Assembly (NCBI RefSeq): GCF_030656345.1
Contig: NZ_JAUSNR010000002.1
Coordinates: 1 to 64,000 of the forward strand
Reading direction: 5' to 3'
Source of the DNA: Pseudotabrizicola sp.
GTDB lineage: Bacteria > Pseudomonadota > Alphaproteobacteria > Rhodobacterales > Rhodobacteraceae
DNA length: 64,000 nucleotides
The notes beneath the pieces were generated by a model. It was not told the DNA's origin, ran no database searches, and saw nothing but the letters and a program-made list of their open reading frames with translations. Made by a program: the position numbers and the translations under genes. Shown here in pieces: positions 52,387 to 60,302 of this stretch. Each line of letters starts with the position of its first letter. Position 1 is the stretch's first letter.

Positions 52387-52429
52387 GTGCGCAATAGTTT
52401 CTTTTGTTCGCATATAGAACATTTTGCGA
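52387..52429 (-). promoter_or_regulatory. PcaR-like operator I, five-half-site array (upstream of TRAP-GS operon)
   Basis: On the plus strand: GTGCG (52387)-N5-GTTTC (52397)-N4-GTTCG (52406)-N5-AGAAC (52416)-N4-TGCGA (52425). The alternating 5/4 spacing is kept across 43 bp, so two regulator dimers could bind side by side. Confidence 0.65.
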
Positions 52430-52444
52430 TCTGAGAGGCTGGGC

Positions 52445-52909
52445 TTAGTTCCGGCCGATCGGATGCATGGTTGCGCGATGAAAATCCTTGGTCCCCGCAG
52501 CCTTCAGCACCAGCCGGGTGATCTTCCAACCATCTGCGCTGCGCGCAAATTCATGGTGATACTGCGCCCACAACTCACCATCCGGCGCGCCGGAATGATA
52601 GCGGTGCCAGGCGTAGAGGTAGCTTATGCTGCTCGCTCTGCCTGCGGATTCAAACCGGATATCAATGTTCGAAACATGATGGCTTGTCGCCGCAAAGATG
52701 GTTTTCAGGCCAGTGGCCACGCCTTTGCGGATTTCCTCCTGCCCAGTCAGCACCGCTGCCTCGGGCCCATAATCGACCACCGCCTCGGGCGCAAAAAGTG
52801 CGGCCACGTCGTCCGGTTCATTGCGGTCAAAGTGATAGCAATAGGCCCGGATCACTCCGGCAATCGCCTCACGGTCGAACAGCTGTTGGACGGTAGAGCT
52901 GTGTTCCAT
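52445..52909 (-). CDS. SnoaL-like/NTF2-fold protein
   Basis: A 154-residue cone-fold (NTF2-like) protein: VQQLFDREAIAGVIRAYCYHFDRNEPDDVAALFAPEAVVDYG at the N-terminus, ATSHHVSNIDIRFE in the middle and FARSADGWKITRLVLKAAG at the end. SnoaL-type proteins include isomerases, hydratases, dehydratases and small-ring dioxygenase-like subunits. The ATG at 52909 is chosen because GGAGG is 8 nt upstream; an ATG at 52924 is less good. It follows the Pot-type importer on the same strand after 52 nt but has its own operator J. Its reaction is unknown. Confidence 0.8.
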   Translation of the reverse strand: MEHSSTVQQLFDREAIAGVIRAYCYHFDRNEPDDVAALFAPEAVVDYGPEAAVLTGQEEIRKGVATGLKTIFAATSHHVSNIDIRFESAGRASSISYLYAWHRYHSGAPDGELWAQYHHEFARSADGWKITRLVLKAAGTKDFHRATMHPIGRN

Positions 52910-52939
52910 CGGCAAAGCCTCCATTCTGCAGGTGAATAT

Positions 52940-52963
52940 GTGCGATTAACGCACAAATGTTTC
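52940..52963 (-). promoter_or_regulatory. PcaR-like operator J (upstream of SnoaL-like gene)
   Basis: On the plus strand: GTGCG (52940)-N5-CGCAC (52950)-N4-GTTTC (52959). It is 31 nt upstream of the SnoaL-like ATG and overlaps the stop codon of the upstream permease gene. Confidence 0.6.
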
Positions 52964-53768
52964 AGTTTGGGCTATTTGCCCGTCGGCCCGACAGTATCCA
53001 TCGCGCCAGGATCAGCATCAGCACGATGAACCCCGAAACAAAGGTGCCGATCACTGCAATCGCGGGGACAAGTGGCGAATAATTGGTGGCCGTGCGCGAA
53101 AACAGCCACAGCGGCAGCGGCGTGTCGGCCCCGCTGGTGTAAACTGACAAGGGAAGGTTGGACCACGACAGCAGAAAGGCGAACAACGCGCCGGAAAAGA
53201 TGCCGGGCCACAGCGCTGGCAGCGTCACCTCGCGCGCAACCTGCCAGCGTGAGGCACCCAGATCGAACGCCGCCTCTTCCTGCGCCACGTCGTAGCCGAA
53301 CAGCCGGATCGAGATGACCAGCGTGACAATCGGCACGATCCACACCGCATGGGCCACCACCGCCGTCTTCCAGCTGGGTGCGATTCCAAGCGCCGACATC
53401 GACAGCAGCAGCGCCAGGCCAAGCACCGGCTGCGGGAAAAAAATGGGCAGCACCAGTATCTTCTGAAACACCCCGCGCCCGCGCCAGTCATAGCGCGCAT
53501 AGGCCATTGCCCCGATGGTGCCCAAAACCACCGACAACAGCACAACACAGACCGCGATCTGCAAGGATATGACATGCAGCGTCACCGTTGTGTAATCCGC
53601 CGCCGCCGCACGGTAGGCGTCCAGCGTCCAGACCTTGTGCGGAAACCGCATGTAGCGGGTGTTGGCAAGCGAGGCGAGTACGACCGAGGCAATCGGCAGA
53701 TAGAGCGCAGTCACCAGAGTGCCAACCCACAGCACCTTGAGCCACAGGATGTGCCGCCCGCCCGTCAT
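52962..53768 (-). CDS. ABC transporter permease, PotC-like
   Basis: A 268-residue permease: LYLPIASVVLASLANTRYM at the first helix, LHVISLQIAVCVVLLSVVLGTIGAMAYARY, and the EAA loop EEAAFDLGASRWQVAREVTLPALWPGIFSG typical of polyamine/thiamine-type importers. The ATG at 53768 overlaps the previous permease stop by 4 nt; the long upstream extension in that frame lies within the other permease gene and is rejected. It is the last membrane subunit of the leftward Pot-type importer. Confidence 0.88.
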   Translation of the reverse strand: MTGGRHILWLKVLWVGTLVTALYLPIASVVLASLANTRYMRFPHKVWTLDAYRAAAADYTTVTLHVISLQIAVCVVLLSVVLGTIGAMAYARYDWRGRGVFQKILVLPIFFPQPVLGLALLLSMSALGIAPSWKTAVVAHAVWIVPIVTLVISIRLFGYDVAQEEAAFDLGASRWQVAREVTLPALWPGIFSGALFAFLLSWSNLPLSVYTSGADTPLPLWLFSRTATNYSPLVPAIAVIGTFVSGFIVLMLILARWILSGRRANSPN

Positions 53769-54607
53769 CGCCGGATGATCCGGTTCAGGTCGATCCGGCG
53801 GACGGCGGGAAACACCAGCGCTGCCGTGACGGCGATGACCAGCACGGTCAGCGCCGCCCCCATCGGCCAATCCTGCGCATAGTTGAACCGCTGCTCGATG
53901 GCCGCCGTGATCACCGTTACCGCGCGCCCACCCAGGATCGCCGCCTCGGCATTTGCCCCAAGGCACAGAACGAATGTCAACAAGCCCCCCACCAACAGGC
54001 CGGGGGCGGCAAGTGGCAGTTCCACCTCACGCAGAACCGCCCATCGGCCTGCGCCCAGATCCCGAGCCGCCTCAATCCGGTCGCCCGGGATCATGGCCAC
54101 GCCCAGAAGCATCGGAAACAGCATGAAGGGGAAGTGGATGTAGATCATGCCCACCAGTGCCGCGAAACGGGTGTTCAGAAAAGTACCGATCTGCACGTCA
54201 AAAAGCGCATTCAGGGTGCCCGCCAGAATTCCGCCCCCCGGCATCAGAAAGACCGACAACCCGAACAGACGCACGCTTTCCGAGATGAAGATCGGCAGCG
54301 CGATCAGGGCGGTCACGATGCTGGCCCAGCGGCCCGCGTGATGGTGCAGGATCTTGGCCGTGGGCCAGGCCAGCAAGGCGGTGATCAGCGTGGTCAGCGC
54401 CGCGCCGATCAGCGACCACATCAAGGGCATGCCGTATCCGTCGCTAAAGGCGGTGCGGTAGTTCTGCAAACCGACCTCGCTGGTCAGATCAAAGGTGCGC
54501 GGCGGCATCAGGCTGTACCAGACGACGATCCCCAATGGTGCCGCAAAGAACAGCAGCATCAACACGATCATCGGCAGCGCATACAAGAAACCGGGATTGC
54601 GCTGCAT
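53765..54607 (-). CDS. ABC transporter permease, PotB-like
   Basis: A 280-residue permease: FLYALPMIVLMLLFFAAPLGIVVWYSL, ALTTLITALLAWPTAKILH, and the EAA loop IEAARDLGAGRWAVLREVELPLAAPGL. The start codon is the ATG at 54607, whose first base overlaps the ATPase stop; a GTG at 54610 is an alternative. It pairs with the PotC-like subunit. Confidence 0.88.
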   Translation of the reverse strand: MQRNPGFLYALPMIVLMLLFFAAPLGIVVWYSLMPPRTFDLTSEVGLQNYRTAFSDGYGMPLMWSLIGAALTTLITALLAWPTAKILHHHAGRWASIVTALIALPIFISESVRLFGLSVFLMPGGGILAGTLNALFDVQIGTFLNTRFAALVGMIYIHFPFMLFPMLLGVAMIPGDRIEAARDLGAGRWAVLREVELPLAAPGLLVGGLLTFVLCLGANAEAAILGGRAVTVITAAIEQRFNYAQDWPMGAALTVLVIAVTAALVFPAVRRIDLNRIIRR

Positions 54608-55644
54608 CACGTGTCGACCCAGGCGATATCCGCCACATCAAAGCTGAACTGCGCCGTCTGTCCGATCTGCAGACCGGCTTGCGGCCCTGCGGCAACCTCG
54701 GCGATCAGCGCCGCGTCACCTGCGCGAAGGTGAAACTGCGTGCGTGACCCCAGCATCAGCTTTTGCGTCACCACCGCATGGAAGGCGTCGCCGGCGTCAC
54801 CGCCCGGGCGCAGGGATTCCGGGCGCAGTACGGCATAGGCCCCCATTGCCCCCGATGCAGGCACGCCCAGATCGGCAAATATCGCACTGCCGCCCGCCTG
54901 AGACACCGCCAGAATGTTCACCTCGCCCATAAAGCCCGCAACAAAGCGGCTTCGCGGGCGGCGATAAATCTCGTCTGGGGTGCCGATCTGTTCAAACTTT
55001 CCGGCCCGCATGATGGCGATGCGGTCTGACATAACCATCGCTTCTTCCAGGCTGTGGGTGATATAGATGAAGGTCTTGCCCGTGCGCTGGTGCAGCTCTT
55101 TCAACTCCACCTCCAAGGTCTTGCGCAGACGGTAATCAATGGCCGACAGCGGCTCGTCAAAGAACAGGATCTCCGGATCCGACCCCAAGGCCCGCGCCAG
55201 CGCCACCCGCTGCCGTTCGCCCCCCGAACATTGCGTCACCGGGCGGGGATAGTAGCCCTCTGGCAAGCGGACCAGACGCAACAATTCGAGCGCGCGGGCA
55301 CGCCGCACCTCGGGGGCCACGCCCTTCATCTTCATCGCGAACTCGATGTTCTGCCCGACCGTGCGGTGGTCAAACAGCGCCAGCGACTGGAACACCATCG
55401 CTGTGGGCCGCCGGTTGGCGGGCATGTCAGTGATGTCGCGCCCGCGCAGGTGCAGGCTGCCTGCCGTGGGCGTATCGAGGCCCGCCAGCAGCCGCACGAG
55501 TGTGGATTTGCCGCTGCCCGACGGGCCGACGATGGTAAAAAACTCACCTTCGGCAATGTCGATCGACACGCCGTCCACGGCGGTCATCGTCCCGAACCGC
55601 CGGGTCAGCCCTGTCAGCGACAGGGCTGGTGGAGGATGTGTCAC
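54607..55644 (-). CDS. ABC transporter ATP-binding protein, PotA-like
   Basis: A 345-residue ATPase with Walker A GPSGSGKST, FQSLALFDHRTV, signature TQCSGGERQRVALARAL (Cys for Leu and Glu for Gln in LSGGQ), Walker B ILFFDEPLSAIDYRLR, THSLEEAMVMSDR and a C-terminal TOBE domain (AVLRPESLRPG). The start is GTG, 3 nt after the binding-protein stop. The altered signature still keeps SGG and R, so activity is expected. Confidence 0.85.
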   Translation of the reverse strand: MTHPPPALSLTGLTRRFGTMTAVDGVSIDIAEGEFFTIVGPSGSGKSTLVRLLAGLDTPTAGSLHLRGRDITDMPANRRPTAMVFQSLALFDHRTVGQNIEFAMKMKGVAPEVRRARALELLRLVRLPEGYYPRPVTQCSGGERQRVALARALGSDPEILFFDEPLSAIDYRLRKTLEVELKELHQRTGKTFIYITHSLEEAMVMSDRIAIMRAGKFEQIGTPDEIYRRPRSRFVAGFMGEVNILAVSQAGGSAIFADLGVPASGAMGAYAVLRPESLRPGGDAGDAFHAVVTQKLMLGSRTQFHLRAGDAALIAEVAAGPQAGLQIGQTAQFSFDVADIAWVDT

Positions 55645-55647
55645 CGC

Positions 55648-56841
55648 TCAACCCCGCGCGCGCATCGCGGCGGAATAGATGTCATACAGCCTGTCATAAT
55701 CCGGCACGATGTCGAACTCGACCGCATTGGCGATCCGCTCGTCGAACTCATCCCACTGGATCGCGGCCAGCTCTTCGGTGGTGAAGCGCGACATCAGCTC
55801 CGGGTTGGCCATCTGTGCCACCGGCTGAAAGTTGCCATTGCCGCGCGCCACGATCTCTGCTGCGTCCGGCGTGGTGATGAACTCAAGGAAATCAATGGCT
55901 TCATCGAGCGGATCGGGATTGGCCACCGCCGAATTGATCTCGATCCAGTTGATGCCGCCCTTGCCATCGGCGGGGCCGGAATTGGGGGTGATGGCATACA
56001 GGTTGTTCACGCCCTCCAGCCGCGCCGCTGCCGTGGTATAGGTGCCGCCGGTGAAATACATGTCAATTTCGCCGTTCAGGATGGCCAGGTTCAGTTGCAC
56101 GAAATCGGTGGTGATCAGCTTGGCGTTCTGTATCCAGCGCTTTGCGGTCTCTTCGAACCGTGCCACCTCTTCATCGGTTTTCACCTTGAACGGGTGCACA
56201 CCGGCCCCCATGCAGATATCCATCACATTCCAGTCTTCATAGGCCAGAATGCCGTAGCGCCCGCTGAAATCGGGATTGTTGAAAAGATCCCAGCCCTCGT
56301 CCTTGGCCAGTTCCGGCGAGATCACGTCGGAATTCACCACGAAATCAAAAGTCTCATAGCGCTGCACCACGCCCAGCAGGTGGTTGCCATCCTCGCTCAT
56401 CGCCCAAGGATAAGGCGCGGCGAACTTTGGTTTCATCTGCGCATATAGCGGCTCGAAACGGTCGCGCGGCAATTCGCGGATCAGGCCTGATGGCCACATC
56501 TCACCCCGCGCCCATGGGTTGTTAACGTTGATAAAATCCCAGACCGAGGTTTCCCCAGCCCGCAGCCGGTTCACCGAGCTTGGGTCCGATATATGGATCT
56601 CATAGCGGATGTCGCCCCCGGTCTGCTCCTTCCACAGCGCCAGCAGGCGCGGGTCGGCATAGGCATCCCATGTCAACAATGACAAGGGCCGCGACTGTGC
56701 GCTGGCCGCCATCGGCAGGCTTGCCGCCGCCGCCCCTGCCGCAAGGCTTTGCATGAATTTCCGGCGGCTGACCGAATGCTGCATCGGTGTCCGAAGCGGG
56801 TTGCGGGATGCCATCTGGCGCAGAATGCGGTCGCAGTTCAT
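55648..56841 (-). CDS. ABC transporter substrate-binding protein, PotD-like, Tat-type signal
   Basis: A 397-residue binding protein of the spermidine/putrescine-type family. A twin-arginine signal (SVSRRKFMQSLAAGAAAA, Arg 26-27, cut after ASAQ) is followed by LSLLTWDAYADPRLLALWKEQTGG, WDFINVNNPWARGEMW and YFTGGTYTTAAARLEG. The start at 56841 has AAGGAGG 5 nt upstream, which gives an unusually long region before the Tat motif; Met20 is an alternative. It heads the leftward Pot-type importer. Operator K lies 13 nt upstream of the ATG. A cationic amine ligand is suggested by the family, not shown. Confidence 0.85.
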   Translation of the reverse strand: MNCDRILRQMASRNPLRTPMQHSVSRRKFMQSLAAGAAAASLPMAASAQSRPLSLLTWDAYADPRLLALWKEQTGGDIRYEIHISDPSSVNRLRAGETSVWDFINVNNPWARGEMWPSGLIRELPRDRFEPLYAQMKPKFAAPYPWAMSEDGNHLLGVVQRYETFDFVVNSDVISPELAKDEGWDLFNNPDFSGRYGILAYEDWNVMDICMGAGVHPFKVKTDEEVARFEETAKRWIQNAKLITTDFVQLNLAILNGEIDMYFTGGTYTTAAARLEGVNNLYAITPNSGPADGKGGINWIEINSAVANPDPLDEAIDFLEFITTPDAAEIVARGNGNFQPVAQMANPELMSRFTTEELAAIQWDEFDERIANAVEFDIVPDYDRLYDIYSAAMRARG

Positions 56842-56853
56842 CAAAGCCTCCTT

Positions 56854-56877
56854 GTTCGCTATGTGAACTATTATGCG
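56854..56877 (-). promoter_or_regulatory. PcaR-like operator K (upstream of Pot-type importer)
   Basis: On the plus strand: GTTCG (56854)-N5-TGAAC (56864)-N4-ATGCG (56873). It touches the Shine-Dalgarno region of the PotD-like gene, so a bound regulator would have to block transcription, or the start site lies inside the box. Confidence 0.65.
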
Positions 56878-57055
56878 CGAATAGATTCATTTCAACGTAT
56901 TTTCCGACGATCACCCCGTATTCATGGAAAAGCCGTGTCTCTTTGACCCCGGAAGTGCGGAAATTTGAGGCCGGCATTGCTGCAAAGTCCCCTAAAATGC
57001 ACCCTTTGCCCCCAGCCCAACGCGGACGAAGCCCTTGCCTCTTGGATGAAGGTCA

Positions 57056-57069
57056 TGAACACATGTGCG
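57056..57069 (+). promoter_or_regulatory. partial PcaR-like operator L (upstream of isochorismatase-family gene)
   Basis: TGAAC (57056)-N4-GTGCG (57065), 35 nt before the ATG at 57104. The third half-site is missing or very degenerate. Confidence 0.4.
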
Positions 57070-57103
57070 CAGACCCGCCGCCTCTTGTGTTGAAGGACCC
57101 GCC

Positions 57104-57760
57104 ATGACATCCCCCTTCCTCTCCACCACATCACGCGACATCCCGATTGTGCCAGATCGTGCGGTGCTCTTGTTCATTGATGTGCAGAACTTTTCCTGCC
57201 ACCCGGACGGTGCGGAATGGGCGGCGCTGCGAGCGGAAGATCTGGCGCAGATTCGCGATCCGTTCCTGGCCCAGATGCGCGATCACGTGGTGCCCCGGAT
57301 GCAAAGACTACAGGCCGCCGCGCGCCGGGCAGGGATCGAGGTTATGTACACCACCATCGAAAGTCTGACCCTTGATGGGCGCGACCGCAGCCTTGATTAC
57401 AAAATCAGCGGCTTTAACGTGCCAAAGGGATCGTGGGACGGCAAAGTGCTGGACGAAATCGCGCCGCAGGGCGATGAAATGGTGCTGCCGAAGTCCTCCT
57501 CCAGCGTGTTTGTCTCGACCCATATCGACTACATCCTGCGCAACCTTGGGGCGCAGCAGGTGATCATCTCTGGCGTGCTAACCGACCAATGCGTTGAAAG
57601 CGCCATCCGCGACGCCTGCGACCTCGGCTATCTGGTGACGCAAGTCACAGATGCCTGCGCTACCTTTGGTGAGGCGCGACAGGCCGCGTCGATCAACGCG
57701 ATCAAGGGGTACTGCCGTCAGGTATCCACCGACGCCCTTGTCGCTGAACTGAAAGGCTGA
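57104..57760 (+). CDS. isochorismatase-family cysteine hydrolase (amidohydrolase)
   Basis: A 218-residue hydrolase with a complete Asp-Lys-Cys triad: Asp26 in LLFIDVQNFSC, Lys130 in MVLPKSSSSVFVST and Cys163 in GVLTDQCVESA, plus the cis-peptide-type VLTDQ. The region TIESLTLDGRDRSLDYK resembles N-carbamoyl or ureide hydrolases (RutB, biuret, N-carbamoylsarcosine type) more than true isochorismatases. The start at 57104 follows AAGGA. It is a single rightward gene with 172 nt before the next unit. It probably hydrolyses an amide or ureide. Confidence 0.85.
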   Translation: MTSPFLSTTSRDIPIVPDRAVLLFIDVQNFSCHPDGAEWAALRAEDLAQIRDPFLAQMRDHVVPRMQRLQAAARRAGIEVMYTTIESLTLDGRDRSLDYKISGFNVPKGSWDGKVLDEIAPQGDEMVLPKSSSSVFVSTHIDYILRNLGAQQVIISGVLTDQCVESAIRDACDLGYLVTQVTDACATFGEARQAASINAIKGYCRQVSTDALVAELKG

Positions 57761-57769
57761 AGCGTATTT

Positions 57770-57793
57770 GGGCGCTGTGCGAACTTTAGTGCG
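57770..57793 (+). promoter_or_regulatory. PcaR-like operator M (upstream of deacetylase-GST-SDR operon)
   Basis: GGGCG (57770)-N5-CGAAC (57780)-N4-GTGCG (57789). Only the first half-site deviates, at one base. It is 139 nt before the ATG at 57933, so the leader is longer than in other units. Confidence 0.65.
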
Positions 57794-57932
57794 AAATTTG
57801 TAGACAGCCAGCGGGTAGCCCCTGTATCGTCGGAAGCATGTGGAAAACACTTGTTCTCCACCCGAACCGCCCAGAGCCGCAGGTAGCCCAAATGCCGCAC
57901 ATGACCGACCCGACCGCAAAGGCGCGGGCCAG

Positions 57933-58832
57933 ATGAACCCCGACCGGGTCTGGGAAACTCCTGAGGAAGAATGGCGCGCGCTGGTCAACCGCGTGCGCGC
58001 CGGACAACCCTTGAAGCCCGCGGTCTGGCCGGGCGGGGCACACTGCGCGGTTGCCCTGTCGTTTGATGCCGATCACGAGACGTTTGAGCTGGGGCAGGGC
58101 CGCGCCGCCATCGGGCGGCTGGCCTGGGGCGAATTCGGGCGACGCACGGGTGTGCCACGCGTGCTTGATGTGCTGCACCGCCATGATGTACGCGCCACCT
58201 TCTTTACCCCCGCTGTCGCCGCGCTGATCGACCCCGCCGCGATGCGCCCCATCACCGACGCCGGGCACGAGATCGGTGTGCACGGCTGGCTGCACGAGAA
58301 CACCTCGCGCCTTGACCGCACCACCGAGCGTGAGTTGATGTTGCGCGCCCGCGACGCGCTGGAACAGGTCACCGGCCAGCGCCCCGTAGGCCACCGCGCC
58401 GCGCAATGGGACCTCAGCCCGCATACCATCGAGCTGGTGGCCGAATTGGGCTTTGCCTATGACAGCAGCCTGATGGCCGACGACGAATGCTACGAACTGG
58501 TCACCAATGGCACCCCCACCGGCGTGGTCGAGGTGCCGGTGGAATGGGTGCGCGATGATGCGGTCTACCTGCTGTTCAACCGCGACCCCGCCACCCGGCC
58601 CTGGACCCCGCCCGAAGCGGTGTTCGACATCTTTCGCCGCGAGTTGGACGCCGCCTTTGACGATGGCGGCTTGTTCCAGCTGGTGATGCACCCCTTTGTG
58701 ATCGGCTACCGGTCGCGCATCTGGATCCTCGATCAGCTGATCGCGCACGCAAAGGCACGCGGAACCGTCTGGTTTGCCACCCATGCCGAAATCGCCGACT
58801 GGGTCTGGCAGCACCGCTCCCAAACAGATTGA
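57933..58832 (+). CDS. polysaccharide deacetylase (NodB-homology) family protein, cytoplasmic
   Basis: A 299-residue carbohydrate-esterase-4-fold protein without a signal peptide. The NodB motifs are VALSFDADHE (two Asp), GHEIGVHGWLHENTS (the two metal His), GHRAAQWDLSP and LVMHPFVIGYRSR near the end. Cytoplasmic members include PuuE-type allantoinases and other C-N hydrolases, which fits the neighbouring amidohydrolase better than cell-wall deacetylation does. The ATG at 57933 is chosen because the conserved PEEEWRALVNRVRAG-type N-terminus begins there; an earlier in-frame ATG adds unrelated sequence. It starts a three-gene unit with the GST and SDR genes. Confidence 0.82.
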   Translation: MNPDRVWETPEEEWRALVNRVRAGQPLKPAVWPGGAHCAVALSFDADHETFELGQGRAAIGRLAWGEFGRRTGVPRVLDVLHRHDVRATFFTPAVAALIDPAAMRPITDAGHEIGVHGWLHENTSRLDRTTERELMLRARDALEQVTGQRPVGHRAAQWDLSPHTIELVAELGFAYDSSLMADDECYELVTNGTPTGVVEVPVEWVRDDAVYLLFNRDPATRPWTPPEAVFDIFRRELDAAFDDGGLFQLVMHPFVIGYRSRIWILDQLIAHAKARGTVWFATHAEIADWVWQHRSQTD

Positions 58833-58851
58833 ACCGCAAAGGACACGGCCC

Positions 58852-59541
58852 ATGCTGAAGTTCTATTACAACGCCGCGCCCAACCCGTTGAAAGTGGCGC
58901 TGTTTCTGGAAGAATCTGGCCTGCCCTACAAAGGCATCGCCGTTGATACCAAACGCGGCCAGCAGCATGAGCCTGCTTTCCTTGCCATCAACCCCAATGC
59001 GAAGGTGCCGGTGATTGTCGATGGCGATGTGGTGGTCTTCGACAGCAACGCCATTCTGCTCTATCTGGCAGAAAAAACCGGGAGTTTCCTGCCGGAAAAC
59101 ACGCCAACCGCGCGCGGAGCTTTGTTGTCGTGGCTGATGTTCATTGCCAGCGGCGTCGGCCCTTTTTCGGGGCAGGCCGTCCATTTCCGCAACTTCGCGC
59201 CGGGCGACAACCCCTATGCCCGCAAGCGCTATGATTTCGAGGCGCGTCGCCACTGGCGCATCATCGATGACCGGCTGGCGCAGGGGCGCTACATATTGGG
59301 CGACCAGTACACCATTCTGGACATGGCGGTCTGGGGCTGGGCACCGCGCATCCCCTACATGCTTGGCGAAGGTGCCATGGATGATTTCGCCAACATCGCC
59401 CGCCTGATGGCCGAGCTTGACGCGCGTCCCGCCGCGCAAGCCGCGCTCACACTGAAGGACCGCCACGCGTTCAAGGTCGAGATGGATGAAGAGTCTCTGC
59501 GGTCCATGTATCCGCAGATCTTCGGGCCGGACCCGGTTTGA
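58852..59541 (+). CDS. glutathione S-transferase family protein
   Basis: A 229-residue GST. The thioredoxin-like N-terminal domain reads FYYNAAPNPLKVALFLEESGLPY, then NPNAKVPVIVDGDVVVFDSNAILLYLAEKTG with the cis-Pro and the glutathione gamma-glutamyl-binding DSNAI. The all-helical C-terminal domain has LGDQYTILDMAVWGWAPRI. AAAGGA precedes the ATG. It lies 19 nt after the deacetylase-family gene and its stop shares one base with the SDR start. GSTs in catabolic operons often isomerise or dehalogenate intermediates or open rings. Confidence 0.88.
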   Translation: MLKFYYNAAPNPLKVALFLEESGLPYKGIAVDTKRGQQHEPAFLAINPNAKVPVIVDGDVVVFDSNAILLYLAEKTGSFLPENTPTARGALLSWLMFIASGVGPFSGQAVHFRNFAPGDNPYARKRYDFEARRHWRIIDDRLAQGRYILGDQYTILDMAVWGWAPRIPYMLGEGAMDDFANIARLMAELDARPAAQAALTLKDRHAFKVEMDEESLRSMYPQIFGPDPV

Positions 59542-60302
59542 TGCGCACCGCAATTGTCACCGGCGCAGGCTCGGGCATCGGGCGCGCGGTGGCCGCGCGC
59601 TTTGCCGCTGAAGGTATGGCCGTTCTCTGCGCCGACCTAAATGATGCGGCGGCACAGGTCGTCGCCGATGATCTGTCAGCCGCCGGGCATCACGTCCGCG
59701 CCATCCGGACCGACATCACGGACGAAGCTTCGGTGGCCGACATGGCCGCCTTTGCGATGGACTGGACCGGCCGCATCGACACTTGCATCGCCAACGCGGG
59801 CGCGATGATCGAAGGCGATATCCTGTCGCTGTCGCTGGACGACTGGAACCACGCGCTTATGGTCAATGCCACGGGGGCTTTCCTCACCGCGCGCGCCGTG
59901 CTGCCGCATCTGGTGATGCAGGCCGGCACGCTGGTCTTTACTGCCTCGACTGTCGGGCTGCTGGGAATGAAGGGGGTGGCGGCCTACTCGGCAGCCAAGG
60001 GAGCGGTCGTGGCGCTGACCCGCCAGCTTGCCGCCGATTTCGCCGCCCGCGGAGTGCGAGTGAACGCAGTGGCCCCGGGTGCCGTGCGCACCCCGCTGTC
60101 GGAATCGCAGTTCCGTGCCCGCGCCGCAGATGAGGCAGAATTTCAGGCCCTGTTGGCCCAAGTAATTGGGCGCTATCCGATCGCGCGCTGGGGCACTCCG
60201 CAAGAGATTGCTGAGGTGGTGCTGTTTCTGGCAACAGAGCGCTCGGCGTGGATGACCGGCCAAATTATTCCGGTTGATGGTGGCTTGTTGCAACTACGCT
60301 AA
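59541..60302 (+). CDS. SDR family oxidoreductase
   Basis: A 253-residue classical SDR: AIVTGAGSGIGRAVAARFAAEG, CIANAGAMIEG, Ser in LVFTASTVGLLG, Tyr/Lys in VAAYSAAKGAVVAL, and MTGQIIPVDGGLLQL at the end. It is complete and ends the deacetylase-GST-SDR unit exactly at the edge of the degraded region that follows: the ParB-remnant frame begins with the next base. Confidence 0.87.
   Translation: MRTAIVTGAGSGIGRAVAARFAAEGMAVLCADLNDAAAQVVADDLSAAGHHVRAIRTDITDEASVADMAAFAMDWTGRIDTCIANAGAMIEGDILSLSLDDWNHALMVNATGAFLTARAVLPHLVMQAGTLVFTASTVGLLGMKGVAAYSAAKGAVVALTRQLAADFAARGVRVNAVAPGAVRTPLSESQFRARAADEAEFQALLAQVIGRYPIARWGTPQEIAEVVLFLATERSAWMTGQIIPVDGGLLQLR

Noticed and set aside
56878-57055. Possible coding remnant on the minus strand in the gap between the Pot-type importer and the isochorismatase-family gene
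   Set aside because: Short open frames exist but show no recognisable family; left as intergenic.
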